Below are positions 24,661 to 34,668 of a stretch of DNA of 64,000 nucleotides, piece after piece. This DNA comes from Arthrobacter_E sp044748305 (lineage in GTDB: Bacteria > Actinomycetota > Actinomycetes > Actinomycetales > Micrococcaceae). Made by a program: the position numbers and the translations under genes. The notes beneath the pieces were generated by a model. That model saw nothing but the letters and a program-made list of their open reading frames with translations, made no database searches and was not told the origin of the DNA. Position 1 is the stretch's first letter; every line of letters begins with the position of its first letter. Location: contig NZ_JBIVFT010000010.1 in assembly GCF_044748305.1 (NCBI RefSeq), forward strand, positions 1 to 64,000. Reading direction: 5' to 3'.

Positions 24661-26286
24661 TCAGGCGGCCACCAGCCGGCGCTCTCTCGCATCCTCGGTG
24701 GAGGTCGACAGGAAGCGGGCGTAGGCCGGGATGGTCAGGAAGGTCGGGAAGAAGGAGGCCAGGGCCACTTCCTCGAAGATCTCCCGGGCGTCACGGAAAC
24801 GATCGCCTTCGAAGCGCTCCAGGCTCGCGTACACCTCTTCGAAGATCTCCGTCACCCATTCCCTCGTGATCACCTCGCCCTGGTCCGTGATGGCCTGGTT
24901 GTGGATCCACTGCCAGAGCTGAGATCGGGAGATCTCCGCCGTGGACGCGTCCTCCATGTTCCGCCGGATGGTCACCGCGCCATTGCCCCGCAGCCAGGAC
25001 TCGATGTAGCGGATGCCCACCTCCACATTGGAACGGATACCGGACTCGGTGATCGTCCCGGTGGTCTGGGACAGATCGATCAAAGCCCGGGCGTCCGGCA
25101 CGACGTCGTCGCGCCGGCGGTCGATCTGGTGCGGGCGCTGGCCGAGGGCCGCGTCGAGCACCTCACGGGCCGAGGAAACCAGGTCCGGATGCGCCACCCA
25201 GGTGCCGTCGAAGCCGTCCACCGCGAAGCGGGTGGTGTCCGCCCGGACCGCCGCGGTGGCGCGGGCGTTCTGAGCCGCGTCACGCCGGCTCGGAACCTCG
25301 GCCGACATGCCGCCGATCGCCATGGCACCCCGCTTGTGACAGATGTGCACCAACTGCTCCGAGTAGGCCCGGATGAACGGCTGGGCCATGGTGATCTGGG
25401 ATCGGTCCGGCAGGACGAAGCGCGGGCCGCGGGTGCGGAACGTCTTGATGAGGGAGAAGATGTAGTCCCAGTGGCCGGCGGCCAGCCCGGAGGCGTGGTC
25501 TCGCAGCTCGTACAGGATCTCCTCCATCTCGAAAGCCGCCGTGATGGTCTCGATCAGGACCGTTGCGCGGATGGTGCCCTGCGGCAAGCCCAGCAGATCC
25601 TGGGCCAGGATGAACAGGTCATTCCACCAGCGGGCCTCCTGATGGGTCCCCACCTTCGGCAGGTAGAAGTACGGGCCGCGTCCCTGGCTCAGGAGCCGGT
25701 GGGCGTTGTGGAAGAAGTACAGCCCGAAGTCCACGATGGAACCGGAGACCGGTTCGCCGGCCGCCAGAATGTGCTTCTCCGGCAGGTGCAGACCGCGGGG
25801 CCGCATCACGATGGTGGGCAACTGACCCTCGTTCAGGCGCAGCTCCGTCCCATCGGACGCCGTGAAGTCGATCCTCCGCTCCAGGGCGTCGACCAGGTTC
25901 AGCTGACCGGAGATGATGTTGCGCCAGGACGGGGTGAGCGAGTCCTCGAAGTCCGCAACCCAGACCGAGGCGCCCGAGTTGAGAGCGCTGATGGTGGTGC
26001 GGCGGTCCGTAGGGCCCGCGAGCTCCACGCGGCGTTCGTTCAGGCCGGGGGCCGGCGGGGCGACGCGCCAGGCCGAGTCCTCCCGGATGTGGCTGGTGCC
26101 GTGCAGGAATCCAGGGTCCTCGCCCCGGGTGATCCGGGCCCGGCGGCCGTGCCGCGCGTCCAGCAGTTCGGTGCGGCGTTCGCCCAGGGCGCGGTGCAGC
26201 TGTCCGATGAAGTGCAGTGCCTCCGGGGTCAGGATCTCGCCCTGGCGCCGGATCGGCTGAGCCGTCAGCTCGAAGGTGGTGGTCAT
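24661..26286 (-). CDS. aceB: malate synthase A
   Basis: Condenses glyoxylate with acetyl-CoA to malate, the second step of the glyoxylate shunt. The 541-residue length matches the A isoform. Conserved stretches include SGASVWVADFEDSLTPSW, TIVMRPRGLHLPEKH, LIETITAAFEMEEILYELR (acetyl-CoA and Mg site), GRWDYIFS-like GHWDYIFSLIKTF, and MGGMSAEVPS-like IGGMSAEVPSRRD. It begins 30 bases after the stop of aceA on the same strand, so the two shunt enzymes form one operon reading left. Growth on acetate or fatty acids is implied. Confidence 0.96.
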   Translation of the reverse strand: MTTTFELTAQPIRRQGEILTPEALHFIGQLHRALGERRTELLDARHGRRARITRGEDPGFLHGTSHIREDSAWRVAPPAPGLNERRVELAGPTDRRTTISALNSGASVWVADFEDSLTPSWRNIISGQLNLVDALERRIDFTASDGTELRLNEGQLPTIVMRPRGLHLPEKHILAAGEPVSGSIVDFGLYFFHNAHRLLSQGRGPYFYLPKVGTHQEARWWNDLFILAQDLLGLPQGTIRATVLIETITAAFEMEEILYELRDHASGLAAGHWDYIFSLIKTFRTRGPRFVLPDRSQITMAQPFIRAYSEQLVHICHKRGAMAIGGMSAEVPSRRDAAQNARATAAVRADTTRFAVDGFDGTWVAHPDLVSSAREVLDAALGQRPHQIDRRRDDVVPDARALIDLSQTTGTITESGIRSNVEVGIRYIESWLRGNGAVTIRRNMEDASTAEISRSQLWQWIHNQAITDQGEVITREWVTEIFEEVYASLERFEGDRFRDAREIFEEVALASFFPTFLTIPAYARFLSTSTEDARERRLVAA

Positions 26287-26316
26287 GTCACTGTCCTTAG
26301 AAATATCGAGGGAACC

Positions 26317-27633
<1,317 letters not shown>

Positions 27634-27712
27634 GTCTGTCTCCTCATATAGGGCTCTTCGCTGAGCTCATGAACGGATGGGCCGTTCTTTCCTGTGCTTC
27701 AAGATTTCCGCA

Positions 27713-27748
27713 CTTTCCACGCCCGCTCTAGAGAAAAGTGGTGGAAAG
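27713..27748. promoter_or_regulatory. inverted repeat between aceA and ramB
   Basis: CTTTCCAC (27713-27720) and GTGGAAAG (27741-27748) are exact complements, 20 bases apart, in the divergent gap. It is a candidate site for RamB acting on both genes. It does not closely match the AAAnTTTGCAAA-like RamB site I recall from Corynebacterium. Confidence 0.45.
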
Positions 27749-27777
27749 AAATGCACTTCTTCGCGTATTCTCAAAAA

Positions 27778-29280
27778 ATGACGGGTATGGAGCAGCGGAA
27801 GGTCCACGGCGGCTGGAGTGCGGACCGCGAGCGGCCGGTGCCGCTGGCGGACAGCGGCGGGGTGGATGTCATCGCCCTGGGGCGCCGGGTGAGGCACCTG
27901 CGCAAGAAGGCCGGGCTGACGCTGGAGGCGCTTTCCGCCGTCGTCGGCATGGCCCCGAGCCAGCTCAGCCTCCTGGAGAACGGAAAACGCGAGCCCCGTC
28001 TGGGCGCCATTCAGCAACTGTCCGCAGCGCTCGGCGTCGGACTGGACGATCTGCTCGGGGCGGAGCCGCCGAGCCGCAGGGCGGCGATGGAGATCGAGCT
28101 GGAGCGCTACCAGCGCAGCGCGCTGTACGAGTCGCTGAACCTGCCGGCGATCCGGATCGGGCCGCGCTTGCCCAGCGATGTGCTGGAAGCCCAGCTGGGG
28201 CTGCTGAAAGAGCTGGAACGCCGGCTCAATGAGCAATTGGCGACGCCGGAGGAGGCGCGCCGCGCGAACACGGAACTGCGCGTCATGATGCGCGAACGGG
28301 GGAACTACTTCCCGGAGTACGAGGCCGAGGCCAAGAAGGTGCTGACGGGGGTCGGTTACACGGGCGGCCCTCTGAGTCAGTACGTCATTTCGGACATTGC
28401 TGCGCATCTGGGGTTCACGCTGCACCATGTGGGGGACCTGCCGCATTCAACGCGCAGCGTCACGGATCTGAAGAATCACCGGATCTACCTCACGCAAGGC
28501 TCGTCCGGGGATCACGACCCGCGCTCCGTGCTCCTGCAGGCCCTGGGGCACTATGTGCTGGGGCATGAGACACCCCGCAGCTATGGGGAGTTCCTGCACC
28601 AGCGGGTCGCCACCAACTATTTCGCCGCGGCCCTCATGCTCCCGGAGGATGCCACCGTCGAATTCCTGCAGCACGCCAAGGCGGCCAAGGAGATCGCCAT
28701 CGAGGATCTGCGGGACCACTTCGCGGTGTCGTACGAGACGGCGGCGCACCGCTTCACGAATCTGGCCACGCATCATCTGGGCATCACCACGCACTTCCAG
28801 AAGACCCATCAGAGCGGGATCATCTACAAGGCCTATGAGAACGACGGAGTGATCTTCCCGAAGGATCACACCGGCTCCATCGAGGGACAGCCCAGCTGCA
28901 AGAACTGGACCAGCAGGGTCGTCTTCACGGTGCCGGACAAATTCAGCCCGTACAGCCAGTACACCGACACCAAGGCGGGCACCTTCTGGTGCACGGCTCG
29001 CACGGAGAGATCCGCCGGCGGTGAATTCTCCCTGTCCGTCGGGGTCCCGTACGCCCACGTGAAGTGGTTCCGTGGGCGGGAGACGACGGTCCGTTCGGTC
29101 TCCAATTGCCCCGATCCGTCCTGCTGCAAGCAGCCTCCCGGAGACCTCGCCGAGGCCTGGTCCGGCAACGCCTGGCCATCCGCGCGGGCACATTCGCACC
29201 TGCTGGCGGCCTTGCCGCCGGGCGCCTTCCCCGGGGTTGACGAGACCGAGGTGTACAGCTTCCTGGCGGCGCACGAGTAA
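27778..29280 (+). CDS. ramB: RamB-type regulator of acetate metabolism
   Basis: A 500-residue regulator. An XRE helix-turn-helix (LGRRVRHLRKKAGLTLEALS, then PSQLSLLENGKREPRL) lies in the first 90 residues, followed by a helical linker, an ImmA/IrrE-like domain (LQALGHYVLGH, where the HExxH motif is degenerate) and a C-terminal DUF2083 domain rich in cysteines (KAGTFWCTART, NCPDPSCCKQPPGD). This is the architecture of RamB. The start is uncertain: ATG at 27751, 27778 and 27787 are all in frame, and none has a strong ribosome binding site. Position divergent from aceA supports control of the glyoxylate shunt. Confidence 0.87.
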   Translation: MTGMEQRKVHGGWSADRERPVPLADSGGVDVIALGRRVRHLRKKAGLTLEALSAVVGMAPSQLSLLENGKREPRLGAIQQLSAALGVGLDDLLGAEPPSRRAAMEIELERYQRSALYESLNLPAIRIGPRLPSDVLEAQLGLLKELERRLNEQLATPEEARRANTELRVMMRERGNYFPEYEAEAKKVLTGVGYTGGPLSQYVISDIAAHLGFTLHHVGDLPHSTRSVTDLKNHRIYLTQGSSGDHDPRSVLLQALGHYVLGHETPRSYGEFLHQRVATNYFAAALMLPEDATVEFLQHAKAAKEIAIEDLRDHFAVSYETAAHRFTNLATHHLGITTHFQKTHQSGIIYKAYENDGVIFPKDHTGSIEGQPSCKNWTSRVVFTVPDKFSPYSQYTDTKAGTFWCTARTERSAGGEFSLSVGVPYAHVKWFRGRETTVRSVSNCPDPSCCKQPPGDLAEAWSGNAWPSARAHSHLLAALPPGAFPGVDETEVYSFLAAHE

Positions 29281-29816
29281 GAGGCTCCGGGGGATTCCTG
29301 GCCGTTGGAATTCCTGTCGGGGCGGGCTTTTATGCTCGGAAGCATCCCCAGATCATCCGGGGGACTGGTAATTCATCACTATGACATATATAAATGTCCT
29401 ACAACTGGATGGGACATCTCCCGTCTTCGTCGATGGATGGGTGGAGCCATGGATGATCAAGGCCGGAACGGGCGCGCCGACGCGACGGGCGCGACTGGAC
29501 CGCGCAGGCTGTCGCTGGGTCAGAGGCCGGGCCTGCCCTCCCGGGCCACTCGTGCGATCCCGACGGATGGGTCCCCGCCCCCGGGTCCGGTCTTCGGGAT
29601 CGCGCGGGTGGTCTGGGCGGATCTGCCCCGCCGCCCCGAGCCTGAACGCTCGCGACACGGCTGAGCGGGGGTCCGTGTCCTCCGGGTGGACTCTCAATGG
29701 TGATCTCTGAGCGGCGCTCTCTCAACAGTGCTCTCCCGACAGCGCTCTTCAACTAGGATGCTGTGCCGGCCGTGCTTCCGCTCGGCGCAGCATCCGTACA
29801 GAGGGAAGAGGTCACC
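29281..29816. other. gap after ramB without a convincing gene
   Basis: Open frames cross the stretch in several phases; one from 29381 starts plausibly (MTYINVLQLDGTSPVF) but continues into Arg/Pro-rich sequence typical of random high-GC frames. The region 29340-29410 is AT-richer than its surroundings and contains a palindrome-like site also found at 43178. It may hold a decayed gene or an unknown transcript. Confidence 0.4.
29382..29399. promoter_or_regulatory. TGACA-N8-TGTC site, second copy of a motif
   Basis: TGACATATATAAATGTCC matches 15 of 18 positions of the site before the small XRE gene at 43178. Both have TGACA, eight AT-rich bases, then TGTC. It may be a second target of that regulator. 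Confidence 0.4.
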
Positions 29817-31241
29817 ATGTCAGCGGCTCCAGCAGACGGCGGCGGAAAGAAACTCCGGTCACGGCACGTCACGATGATCACCCTGGGCGGGATCATCGGT
29901 TCGAGTCTCTTCGTGGGCTCGGGCAATGTGATCCATGCCGTCGGCCCGGCGGCGGTGATCTCCTATCTGATCGGTGGCCTGCTGGTCTTCCTCGCCATGC
30001 GCATGCTGGGTGAGATGGCCGCGGCCCGGCCGGCGGTCGGCTCTTTCATGGAGTATGCGCGCGTCGGCCTGGGGGACTGGGCCGCGTACTTCGTGGGGTG
30101 GCTCTACTGGTATTTCTGGGTGGGCGTGATCGCCTATGAGGCCGTGGTGGGCGGATCGATCCTGCATGGCTGGATGCCCGGCGTGCCGCAATGGGTTTTC
30201 TCAGTGCTCCTGCTGCTGATCTTCACCGGTTCCAATCTGGTGTCGTTGCGGTCCTTCGGTGAGACCGAATTCTGGCTTGCCAGTATCAAGGTGGCGGCCA
30301 TCGTGGTCTTCCTTCTGGTGGGCATCCTCTTCGCCTTCGGGCTCTGGCCGAACTCCCACTTCGCGATTCCCAATCTGTGGGAGCATGGCGGATTCATGCC
30401 CGCCGGTGCGGGGGCTGTGATCGGTGGCGTGGCGATCGTGATCTTCTCGTATTTCGGCACCGAGATCGCCGTCATGGCGGCATCGGAGTCCGAAGATCCT
30501 GCCAAGGGTGTCCGCCAGGCGACCAGCACGGTGATCTGGCGAATCCTCATCTTCTTCGTCGGAGCGGTACTGCTCATCGTCACGATCGTTCCCTGGAATC
30601 AATTGCCCGATCCCAAGGAGCGGGCTCCGTTCGCCTACCTCTTCGGTCTCTACGGATTGCCCGGGGCTGAAGTCGTCATGAGCGCCGTCATCCTCACGGC
30701 CGTCTGTTCCGTGCTCAACTCGGGCCTGTACTCCGCGGCCCGGATGTTCTCCTCCATCGCCGAACAGGGCTATGCGCCGAAGATCATCGCGCGCAAATCG
30801 GCTTCGGGCGTCCCGGTGGCCGCCGTCATCGCCTCCACGCTCGGCGGCTATGCCGCGGTCATCATCAACTTCGCCGCTCCCGATTCGGGAATCTTCGACT
30901 TCATCATGAATTCCGCGGGTCTTGTCGCGCTCTTCGTCTACGCCTTCATCGCGCTCACCCAGATGCGCCTGCGCTCCCGGATGACCGCCGAGGAGGCTGC
31001 GGCACTCAAGCTTCGCATGTGGCTGCACCCATGGCTCGCGATACTGCTGATCGCGGCGGTACTCGGGATCGTCGTCGTCATGCTGTTCTCTGGCGAGTCC
31101 GGGCAGACGCAGGTGTGGACCTCCCTCGTCTCCGTGGCGGTTCTCGCCGTGTTCTGGCCACTGGTGCGCCGCAAGCTCAAGACCCGTCGCGCGGCGGGCC
31201 TCGCGAACGAGGAGGCACCAGTGGAGGTCGCCGGTCACTGA
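29817..31241 (+). CDS. APC-family amino-acid permease
   Basis: A 12-helix amino-acid transporter of 474 residues. ATG 29817 follows GGGAAGAG. The start RHVTMITLGGIIGSSLFVGSG is the conserved first helix of the AAT subfamily (AnsP, GabP, ProY, RocE), and FGETEFWLASIKVAAIV lies in helices 5-6. The substrate cannot be fixed; the nearby hydroxyproline operon raises the possibility of proline-type substrates, but a long hairpin separates them. The C-terminus is a basic cytoplasmic tail. Confidence 0.9.
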   Translation: MSAAPADGGGKKLRSRHVTMITLGGIIGSSLFVGSGNVIHAVGPAAVISYLIGGLLVFLAMRMLGEMAAARPAVGSFMEYARVGLGDWAAYFVGWLYWYFWVGVIAYEAVVGGSILHGWMPGVPQWVFSVLLLLIFTGSNLVSLRSFGETEFWLASIKVAAIVVFLLVGILFAFGLWPNSHFAIPNLWEHGGFMPAGAGAVIGGVAIVIFSYFGTEIAVMAASESEDPAKGVRQATSTVIWRILIFFVGAVLLIVTIVPWNQLPDPKERAPFAYLFGLYGLPGAEVVMSAVILTAVCSVLNSGLYSAARMFSSIAEQGYAPKIIARKSASGVPVAAVIASTLGGYAAVIINFAAPDSGIFDFIMNSAGLVALFVYAFIALTQMRLRSRMTAEEAAALKLRMWLHPWLAILLIAAVLGIVVVMLFSGESGQTQVWTSLVSVAVLAVFWPLVRRKLKTRRAAGLANEEAPVEVAGH

Positions 31242-31265
31242 GTCTCCGCCCGTCCCGCAGTACCC

Positions 31266-31335
31266 GTGAAACCGCGGGCCTTCTGCGAAACAGTGCATCA
31301 AGCCCACTGTTTTCGCAGAAAGCCCGCGGTTTCAC
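31266..31335. terminator. 30-bp near-perfect hairpin after the permease
   Basis: Arms 31266-31295 and 31305-31335 pair with one mismatch and one bulge around a nine-base loop. It follows the permease by 24 bases and precedes the ABC operon on the same strand, so it likely ends the permease transcript. Confidence 0.7.
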
Positions 31336-31411
31336 GCCGTCCTGGGCGGTGCTGTCCGGCTGGTATCGGCCGCTGGTGGTGCCGGGCCGGAAATTCTTCA
31401 GCAGCAAACCC

Positions 31412-31445
31412 TTGACCTCATCAATGTGACATGTACCATTGCACA
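31412..31445 (+). promoter_or_regulatory. promoter and operator of the hydroxyproline ABC importer
   Basis: TTGACC (31412-31417) and TACCAT (31434-31439) are spaced like -35 and -10 boxes. The inverted repeat ATGTGACAT-N5-ATTGCACAT (31424-31446) covers the -10. Read on the minus strand it contains TGTGCAATGGTACATG, which matches 14 of 16 bases of the site before the catabolic operon at 34575. The GntR protein at 37600 is the likely binder. Confidence 0.55.
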
Positions 31446-31516
31446 TAGCACGTGATGGACATCACAAAGTGCTGAGAGGCCGGGAACCCAACCCGGCCCT
31501 GACAGGGAAGACGGGC

Positions 31517-32302
31517 ATGGCGAAAACTACCCCCACCGAAGCGCACCGAGTGCCTCGGCTCGGTATCCAGCTGGAGCACATCTCGAAGCACTACGGAGAC
31601 CATGTGGTCCTGGACGATGTCTCGCTGGACGTCGAACCGGGCACCGTGACGGCTCTGATCGGCCCGTCGGGCGCGGGGAAGAGTACCTTCCTGCGCTGCA
31701 TCAACCTGCTGGAACAGCCGGATGGCGGCACCATCCGCGTGGCCGGCCACACCATCGAGCCCGGTAAGAACATCGCCCCCCGCGATCTGGCCCGCTTGCG
31801 CAGCGCCGTCGGCATGGTGTTCCAGTCCTTCAATCTCTTCCCGCACATGACCGCGCTGAAGAACATCAGTTTCCCTCAGCAGCGTGTTCTCGGCCGCAGC
31901 AAGGAGGAAGCGGACGAACGGGCCATCCAGCTCCTGGAGCGCGTGGGACTGGCCGACAAAGCGGGCCAGCACCCCGGCCGCTGCTCAGGTGGTCAGCAGC
32001 AGCGCATCGCCATCGCCAGGGCGCTCGCGCTGGATCCGAGCATCATGCTTTTCGACGAACCGACCTCCGCACTGGACCCCGAGGTGGGCCTGGAAGTGCT
32101 CGCGGTCATGCGGGAGCTGGCCTCGGACGGCATGACGATGGTCGTCGTCACGCATGAGATGCAGTTCGCCCGCGACGTCTCAGACACCTTGGTGGTCATG
32201 GCCGATTGCAAGATCATCGAACAGGGTGACCCGCGGGCCATCATGAGCGATCCGCAGGAGGCCCGCACCCGGCGCTTCCTGCGCGCCGTCCTGGAGCGCT
32301 GA
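31517..32302 (+). CDS. polar amino-acid ABC transporter ATPase
   Basis: The ATP-binding subunit of the importer, 261 residues. ATG 31517 was chosen over upstream frames because homology begins about residue 14 (LGIQLEHISKHYGDHVVL). Walker A is GPSGAGKSTFLRC, the signature is RCSGGQQQRIAIARALAL, Walker B is IMLFDEPTSALDPE, and the switch His lies in MVVVTHEMQFAR. It matches the GlnQ/HisP group for polar amino acids. It starts a four-gene operon of ATPase, two permeases and binding protein. Regulation by a GntR site in its promoter is inferred. Confidence 0.93.
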   Translation: MAKTTPTEAHRVPRLGIQLEHISKHYGDHVVLDDVSLDVEPGTVTALIGPSGAGKSTFLRCINLLEQPDGGTIRVAGHTIEPGKNIAPRDLARLRSAVGMVFQSFNLFPHMTALKNISFPQQRVLGRSKEEADERAIQLLERVGLADKAGQHPGRCSGGQQQRIAIARALALDPSIMLFDEPTSALDPEVGLEVLAVMRELASDGMTMVVVTHEMQFARDVSDTLVVMADCKIIEQGDPRAIMSDPQEARTRRFLRAVLER

Positions 32303-32303
32303 G

Positions 32304-32948
32304 ATGGACGCGCTCATCGCGGTCGTCCAGGGTCTGCCCATGACCCTGTTGCTGACCCTCTCCGCCTTCGCGATCGGGATCGTGGGTGCGGTTCCCGTCT
32401 CCCTGGCCCTGACCTCGCCCTTCGCGCCGTTGCGCTGGCTCGCCCGCCTCCTCGTGGATCTCATCCGGGGTGTGCCGATCATCGTCTGGCTCTTCCTGCT
32501 GAAGTTCGGCATCCATTTCGGCGCCTTCAAGTTCAGCCCGATCAGTGCCGCGATCGTCGGCCTCGGAGTGGTCTCGGTGGCTTATCTCGCAGAGATCTAC
32601 CGCGGTGGAATCCAGGCCGTGCCCCGGGGCCAGCTTGAGGCCTCCAAGGCTCTGGGCCTCTCCGGCGGAGTCACGTTCTTCGGGGTCGTCATCCCGCAGG
32701 CCTTCCGGATCGTCTCCCCGTCCATCGCCACCTACCTGGTGGGCCTGCTCAAGGACTCCTCGATCGCGTCCACCATCATCGTCGCCGAGATGGTGTTCCA
32801 GTCGCAGTCCTATGCGCGACAGCATCCGACGGTGGAGGGCATTCTTCCGTACGTGATCGTCGGAATCATCTACATCGCGCTGAGCCTGCCCGTGGCCTAT
32901 CTGTCCCGTCGTCTGGACGCCCGTATGAGGAAGGCGGTCTTCGCATGA
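32304..32948 (+). CDS. polar amino-acid ABC transporter permease 1
   Basis: A membrane subunit of 214 residues with about five helices. The cytoplasmic coupling motif is EIYRGGIQAVPRGQLEASKA, the EAA loop of the His/Glu/Gln family, with RGVPIIVWLFLLKFG before it. One base separates it from the ATPase stop, and its own stop overlaps the next permease as ATGA, so all are co-translated. It pairs with the second permease as a heterodimer. Confidence 0.92.
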   Translation: MDALIAVVQGLPMTLLLTLSAFAIGIVGAVPVSLALTSPFAPLRWLARLLVDLIRGVPIIVWLFLLKFGIHFGAFKFSPISAAIVGLGVVSVAYLAEIYRGGIQAVPRGQLEASKALGLSGGVTFFGVVIPQAFRIVSPSIATYLVGLLKDSSIASTIIVAEMVFQSQSYARQHPTVEGILPYVIVGIIYIALSLPVAYLSRRLDARMRKAVFA

Positions 32949-33598
32949 GCTGGCTGGAACAGTGGGGCGGCTATCTTCCCCAGATGATGTCCGGGCTTGG
33001 CGTGAGTCTCTTCATCGCCGCGGTCGCGATCGTGCTCGGCTACCCCCTCGGGCTCCTGCTGAGCCTCATGGTCCAGCACCGGAACCTGGTGATCCGCACC
33101 CTGGGCCTGGTCGTGGTGGAGGTGGGTCGCGGCGCTCCGGCACTGGTCATCCTCTACCTGGTCTACTACGGCCTGCCGAAGTTCGGCATCGCCTTTGAGA
33201 GCATCCAGGCCGCCTGCATCGCTCTCGTCTGGAATGCGGCGGCGTATTCGAGCGAGATCATCCGCGCCGGACTGCAATCGGTGGCCCGCGGGCAGACGGA
33301 GGCCTCGCAGGCTTTGGGGCTCTCCACCAGGGACGCCTTCCTCCGGGTGATCATGCCGCAGGGCATGCGCTCGGCGATCCCCGGGCTGATGGGTGTGGCC
33401 ATCCAGATGTTCCAGGGCACGTCCCTGGCGTACGCCATCGCCGTGCCGGAACTCATGAAATCGGCCTACAACATCGGCAGCCAGGACTTCAACTACCTCC
33501 AGATCTTCACGCTGGCCGGTCTCTGCTATGCCGTGATCTCCATCCCGGCTACCTGGATCACCGTCTTCTTCGAAAAGCGTCTCTCGCGTCACGCCTGA
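32945..33598 (+). CDS. polar amino-acid ABC transporter permease 2
   Basis: The second permease, 217 residues. It has the same fold, with EIIRAGLQSVARGQTEASQA as the EAA loop and VEVGRGAPALVILYLVYYGLP before it. The start overlaps the preceding gene by four bases. It is followed after 48 bases by the binding-protein gene. Similarity to permease 1 is clear but distant, as expected for partners in a heterodimer. Confidence 0.92.
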   Translation: MSWLEQWGGYLPQMMSGLGVSLFIAAVAIVLGYPLGLLLSLMVQHRNLVIRTLGLVVVEVGRGAPALVILYLVYYGLPKFGIAFESIQAACIALVWNAAAYSSEIIRAGLQSVARGQTEASQALGLSTRDAFLRVIMPQGMRSAIPGLMGVAIQMFQGTSLAYAIAVPELMKSAYNIGSQDFNYLQIFTLAGLCYAVISIPATWITVFFEKRLSRHA

Positions 33599-33646
33599 GA
33601 CATCCGTTCGCTTCTCTTCCCAACCCCTTTCCCGAGAGGAAACCCC

Positions 33647-34522
33647 ATGGAAATCCGTAACTTCAAGCGCCCCGGCGTGCTGGCCGCCGTCGTCCTGCTG
33701 GCCGGGGCCGGCTTGACGGCCTGCAGCGGCTCCGGTTCGACGGCGGCGCAGTCCGATTGCACACCGAAACACCAGAACGTCCAGACCGTCTCGCCGGGCA
33801 AGCTCACCATCGGCGTGATCGACATCCCGCCCTTCAGCAGCTACAACAGCGGCAAGCCGACGGGCATCGACATCGACATCGTCAACAAGATCGCCAAGGA
33901 CGAATGCCTGACGCCCGCCTATCAGCAGGCTACCTACGCGGACGCCGTCCAGTCGATCTCCGGTGGGAACATCGATCTCGCGGTCGGCACCATCGACGCG
34001 ACGGAGAAGCGCATGAAGGCGGTGGACTTCTCCGCCTCCACCTACCTGGACGGCATGGGCATCGCCACCAAGAGCGGAGCCACAAGCGTTGCCGATCTGG
34101 AGAAGCTGAACAAGGTGGGCACGATCGACGGCTACCTCTGGGTGGAGGACCTGAAGAAGATCCTGGGCGACAAGCTGGTCACCTACCCCAGCAGCGTCGA
34201 ACTCAAGGCCGACTTCGACGCCGGTCGGCTCGACGCCGATGTGGACGCCTACGGTGTCCAGGTGCTCCAGTTCAAGGACGCGAAGGGCATCACGGTGTCC
34301 CTGGCGAACGACAAGCCGGACCCCCGGGTCGGTGCGATCACCCACTCGCCGGAGGCCGCCTTCCCTCTCACGAAGGGCAACACGAGCCTGAAGCAGGCCC
34401 TGAGTGACGGGATCGAGGCCCAGCGCAAGGACGGGTCCATCACCAAGCTCCTCACGGGGGCCGGTCTCACCGAAGGCCTCGGCAAGGTCGCGGACACGCA
34501 GTACGTGGTTCCCGCCAGCTGA
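33647..34522 (+). CDS. amino-acid ABC transporter substrate-binding lipoprotein
   Basis: The solute-binding component, 291 residues. The lipobox is LTAC at 23-26, so it is anchored by Cys26. The SBP_bac_3 fold begins with KLTIGVIDIPPFSSYNSGKPTGIDIDIV, and continues with GNIDLAVGTIDATEKRMKAVDF and SVADLEKLNKVGTIDG. The Asp of DIVNKIAKD and the Arg after TATEK-type motif normally hold the ligand's amino and carboxyl groups. Its operon neighbours and following catabolic genes make hydroxyproline or proline the likely ligand. A terminator follows. Confidence 0.9.
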   Translation: MEIRNFKRPGVLAAVVLLAGAGLTACSGSGSTAAQSDCTPKHQNVQTVSPGKLTIGVIDIPPFSSYNSGKPTGIDIDIVNKIAKDECLTPAYQQATYADAVQSISGGNIDLAVGTIDATEKRMKAVDFSASTYLDGMGIATKSGATSVADLEKLNKVGTIDGYLWVEDLKKILGDKLVTYPSSVELKADFDAGRLDADVDAYGVQVLQFKDAKGITVSLANDKPDPRVGAITHSPEAAFPLTKGNTSLKQALSDGIEAQRKDGSITKLLTGAGLTEGLGKVADTQYVVPAS

Positions 34523-34536
34523 CGGGACCCGTTTCC

Positions 34537-34562
34537 GATGCCGGGGCGGAAGCCCCGGCATC
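34537..34562 (+). terminator. terminator after the ABC operon
   Basis: GATGCCGGGGC pairs exactly with GCCCCGGCATC around GGAA, followed by TTCTCC. It begins 15 bases past the stop codon of the binding-protein gene. Confidence 0.85.
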
Positions 34563-34574
34563 TTCTCCAGCTCC

Positions 34575-34620
34575 TGTGCAATGTCACATGGTAATATAAA
34601 TACTGTGAGGTGACTCACAG
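34575..34620 (+). promoter_or_regulatory. promoter and operators of the hydroxyproline operon
   Basis: TGTGCAATGTCACATG (34575-34590) carries TGTG-N6-CACA and matches the site before the importer at 14 of 16 bases. An AT-rich TAATATAAAT (34592-34601) supplies a -10, and a second perfect inverted repeat CTGTGAG-N4-CTCACAG follows at 34603-34620, around the expected transcription start. Two operators around the promoter fit repression by the operon's own GntR protein. Confidence 0.6.
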
Positions 34621-34668
34621 CGCGGCCGCCCATCCGGCGCGGAGCCGCCTCATCGAAAGGAACCGGAA

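Noticed and set aside
29305..29664. A 119-codon gene after ramB
   Set aside because: No ribosome binding site and a Pro/Arg/Gly-rich product typical of chance frames. Kept only as an unexplained gap.
32897..34633. A long minus-strand open frame across the ABC importer genes
   Set aside because: It is antisense to the second permease and binding-protein genes, which carry clear motifs; its translation is charged and repetitive without any domain.
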